DNA of 64,000 nt from Corallibacter vietnamensis (lineage in GTDB: Bacteria > Bacteroidota > Bacteroidia > Flavobacteriales > Flavobacteriaceae). The position numbers and the translations under genes are program-made. The stretch is taken from assembly GCF_039537875.1 (NCBI RefSeq), contig NZ_BAABBI010000002.1, forward strand, positions 1 through 64,000, in the 5' to 3' direction. This document shows, one piece after another, positions 63,103 to 64,000 of this stretch; position 1 is the stretch's first letter; each line of letters opens with the position of its first letter. A model generated the notes under the pieces. That model was given only the letters and a program-made list of their open reading frames with translations. It searched no databases and was not told where the DNA came from.

Positions 63103-63999
63103 TTAACTTTTTATACGTGTAAAGGTAAGCCCACTTATTTGTTGATACTGCGGGCTGCTGGCACCAAAGATGGCTTTTACGGCACGTTTTACAGCTAGAA
63201 AGGTATCTACATAGCCTGTTACGGGTTCGTTGAAGAACTTGTTACGCTCTAGGCGTGAGGTGCTCCATACGGCTTGTGCGGTGCTTACGGCATTGTTGGT
63301 GGCTTTCATGGCATCGCGTTTGTTTGTGAGTGCGGTGAGTTGCAGCTCGGGTATGTTGGGCTGATACTGGGTGCAGGTTGATAGCACATTAATAAGGTCT
63401 GTAAGGTGCTGAATTTGCTCTGTAAATGAGGTTTGACTAGCACTGATGTGTTTTGCGGTGCTGTTAGGGTTTATCTTGATGATACGTTGCCCACGGATTT
63501 TTAGTACATAGTGCTTGGCTTTGTCTATGGTTGCTAGTGGTGCGCCAGAAGCTTTTAGCTCGTTTAGGATGCGTGTTGCTAGTGTTTTGAGGTTGCGATA
63601 CACATCTTGACGGGCTTGTGTGGTGTTCTTTTTTTCTTGCATTTTTGCACGGGCGCTGTCTAGGAGGTCCTGGCCTTTGGTGTTCATGGCTTCAAGGCTG
63701 GCTACGGCAATGGCGGGATTGCTAGGGTTGTAATTGGTGTCATAGGTAATGAGGTAGTCTACTACTTGTATACCGTGGGTGATGTTTAGCGCCATACCGG
63801 TTTCGTAATAGCCTGAGGTACGCGCTTGTTTGAGCTGGGGTTGTTTTGTAACATTTTTGCTTGTTACAGGCTGGGTACTGGTGGTTTGTGGTAATTGGAT
63901 TTTGTGTTTTTCCAATAGTTGTTTTGGCATTTGTGCCGCTTGATTGATTAGTTCGTTGGCTGTTTGCGTTTTAGAACTGTTTTTTACTTGTGTCTTCAT
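63103..63999 (-). CDS. Hypothetical helical protein of higher GC content
   Basis: 298 residues starting MKTQVKNSSKTQTANELINQ. I do not recognise it. There is no signal peptide, membrane segment or cysteine cluster (one Cys). The N-terminal 60 residues are Q/T/P-rich and probably disordered. The remainder looks mainly alpha-helical, for example SLEAMNTKGQDLLDSARAKM and ARQDVYRNLKTLATRILNEL. Two sampled 60-base lines give 45% and 55% GC, against roughly 30-35% elsewhere, suggesting transfer or a special composition. The ATG is at the very edge of the window, so an earlier start cannot be excluded. A good terminator follows. Confidence 0.7.
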   Translation of the reverse strand: MKTQVKNSSKTQTANELINQAAQMPKQLLEKHKIQLPQTTSTQPVTSKNVTKQPQLKQARTSGYYETGMALNITHGIQVVDYLITYDTNYNPSNPAIAVASLEAMNTKGQDLLDSARAKMQEKKNTTQARQDVYRNLKTLATRILNELKASGAPLATIDKAKHYVLKIRGQRIIKINPNSTAKHISASQTSFTEQIQHLTDLINVLSTCTQYQPNIPELQLTALTNKRDAMKATNNAVSTAQAVWSTSRLERNKFFNEPVTGYVDTFLAVKRAVKAIFGASSPQYQQISGLTFTRIKS

Positions 64000-64000
64000 G

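Overview
The window is about 64 kb of AT-rich chromosome from a marine-type member of the Flavobacteriaceae (Bacteroidota). The assignment rests on the gliding and type IX secretion genes gldJ, porU and porV, PafA-type alkaline phosphatase, a secreted protein with a type IX sorting tail, ribosomal protein bTHX, and several promoters of the Bacteroidota form TTG-N18-20-TAnnTTTG. Shine-Dalgarno sequences are generally weak or absent.

Layout. 0-2.5 kb: tail of an unknown gene, an acyl-CoA dehydrogenase and AnmK (peptidoglycan recycling). 2.5-8.5 kb: a plus-strand run of amino-acid dehydrogenase, NhaD antiporter, ExbB-ExbD-TonB and FolC, then tRNA-Val and a PAS-LuxR regulator. 9.6-18.1 kb: MurF, then the gliding/secretion block gldJ <-> porU-porV. 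18.2-23.2 kb: cytidine deaminase, pyruvate dehydrogenase E1-alpha and E2, an M28 peptidase and an SDR enzyme. 23.4-27.4 kb: a giant secreted FG-GAP / ASPIC / vanadium-haloperoxidase-like fusion. 27.5-34.8 kb: methyltransferase, DUF3124 lipoprotein, CtlX-like hydrolase, TPR histidine kinase, ArgS and an archaemetzincin-like lipoprotein. 34.9-43.8 kb: SprT-like protein, mannose-1-phosphate guanylyltransferase, a DUF389 membrane protein, an MlaE/MlaF-type lipid transporter, PafA, and a phospholipid cluster (CdsA, PSD, acyl-CoA-binding protein, LUD protein). 43.9-56.6 kb: FtsH, RsfS, BirA, PyrE, Nudix, M14 peptidase, SulP, CoaD, Ddl, PASTA protein, RluD, YaaA and the 44-residue ribosomal protein bTHX, which was too short for ordinary ORF calling.

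56.6-64 kb is accessory DNA. A UDG-like gene is followed by a striking array of exactly 72 tandem 21-bp units (57350-58861). These occur as two families, 43 then 29 copies, with decayed units on the left edge and a 126-bp block duplicated 273 bp away. The array abuts a BcgI-like (type IIB) restriction-modification pair with an accompanying zinc-ribbon DUF4145 gene. Both modules are bounded by GTTRGGC / GCCYAAC-like ends. Between them lies a 136-bp imperfect palindrome resembling an integron attC site, although no integrase is visible. The last gene, of unknown function, is clearly richer in GC than the rest.

Most of the window is housekeeping: envelope biogenesis, energised outer-membrane transport, T9SS secretion and central metabolism. 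The novelty is concentrated in the 21-bp array and the neighbouring cassette-like defence tract. Lesser points of interest are the haloperoxidase fusion, the archaemetzincin-like lipoprotein and several structured leaders.
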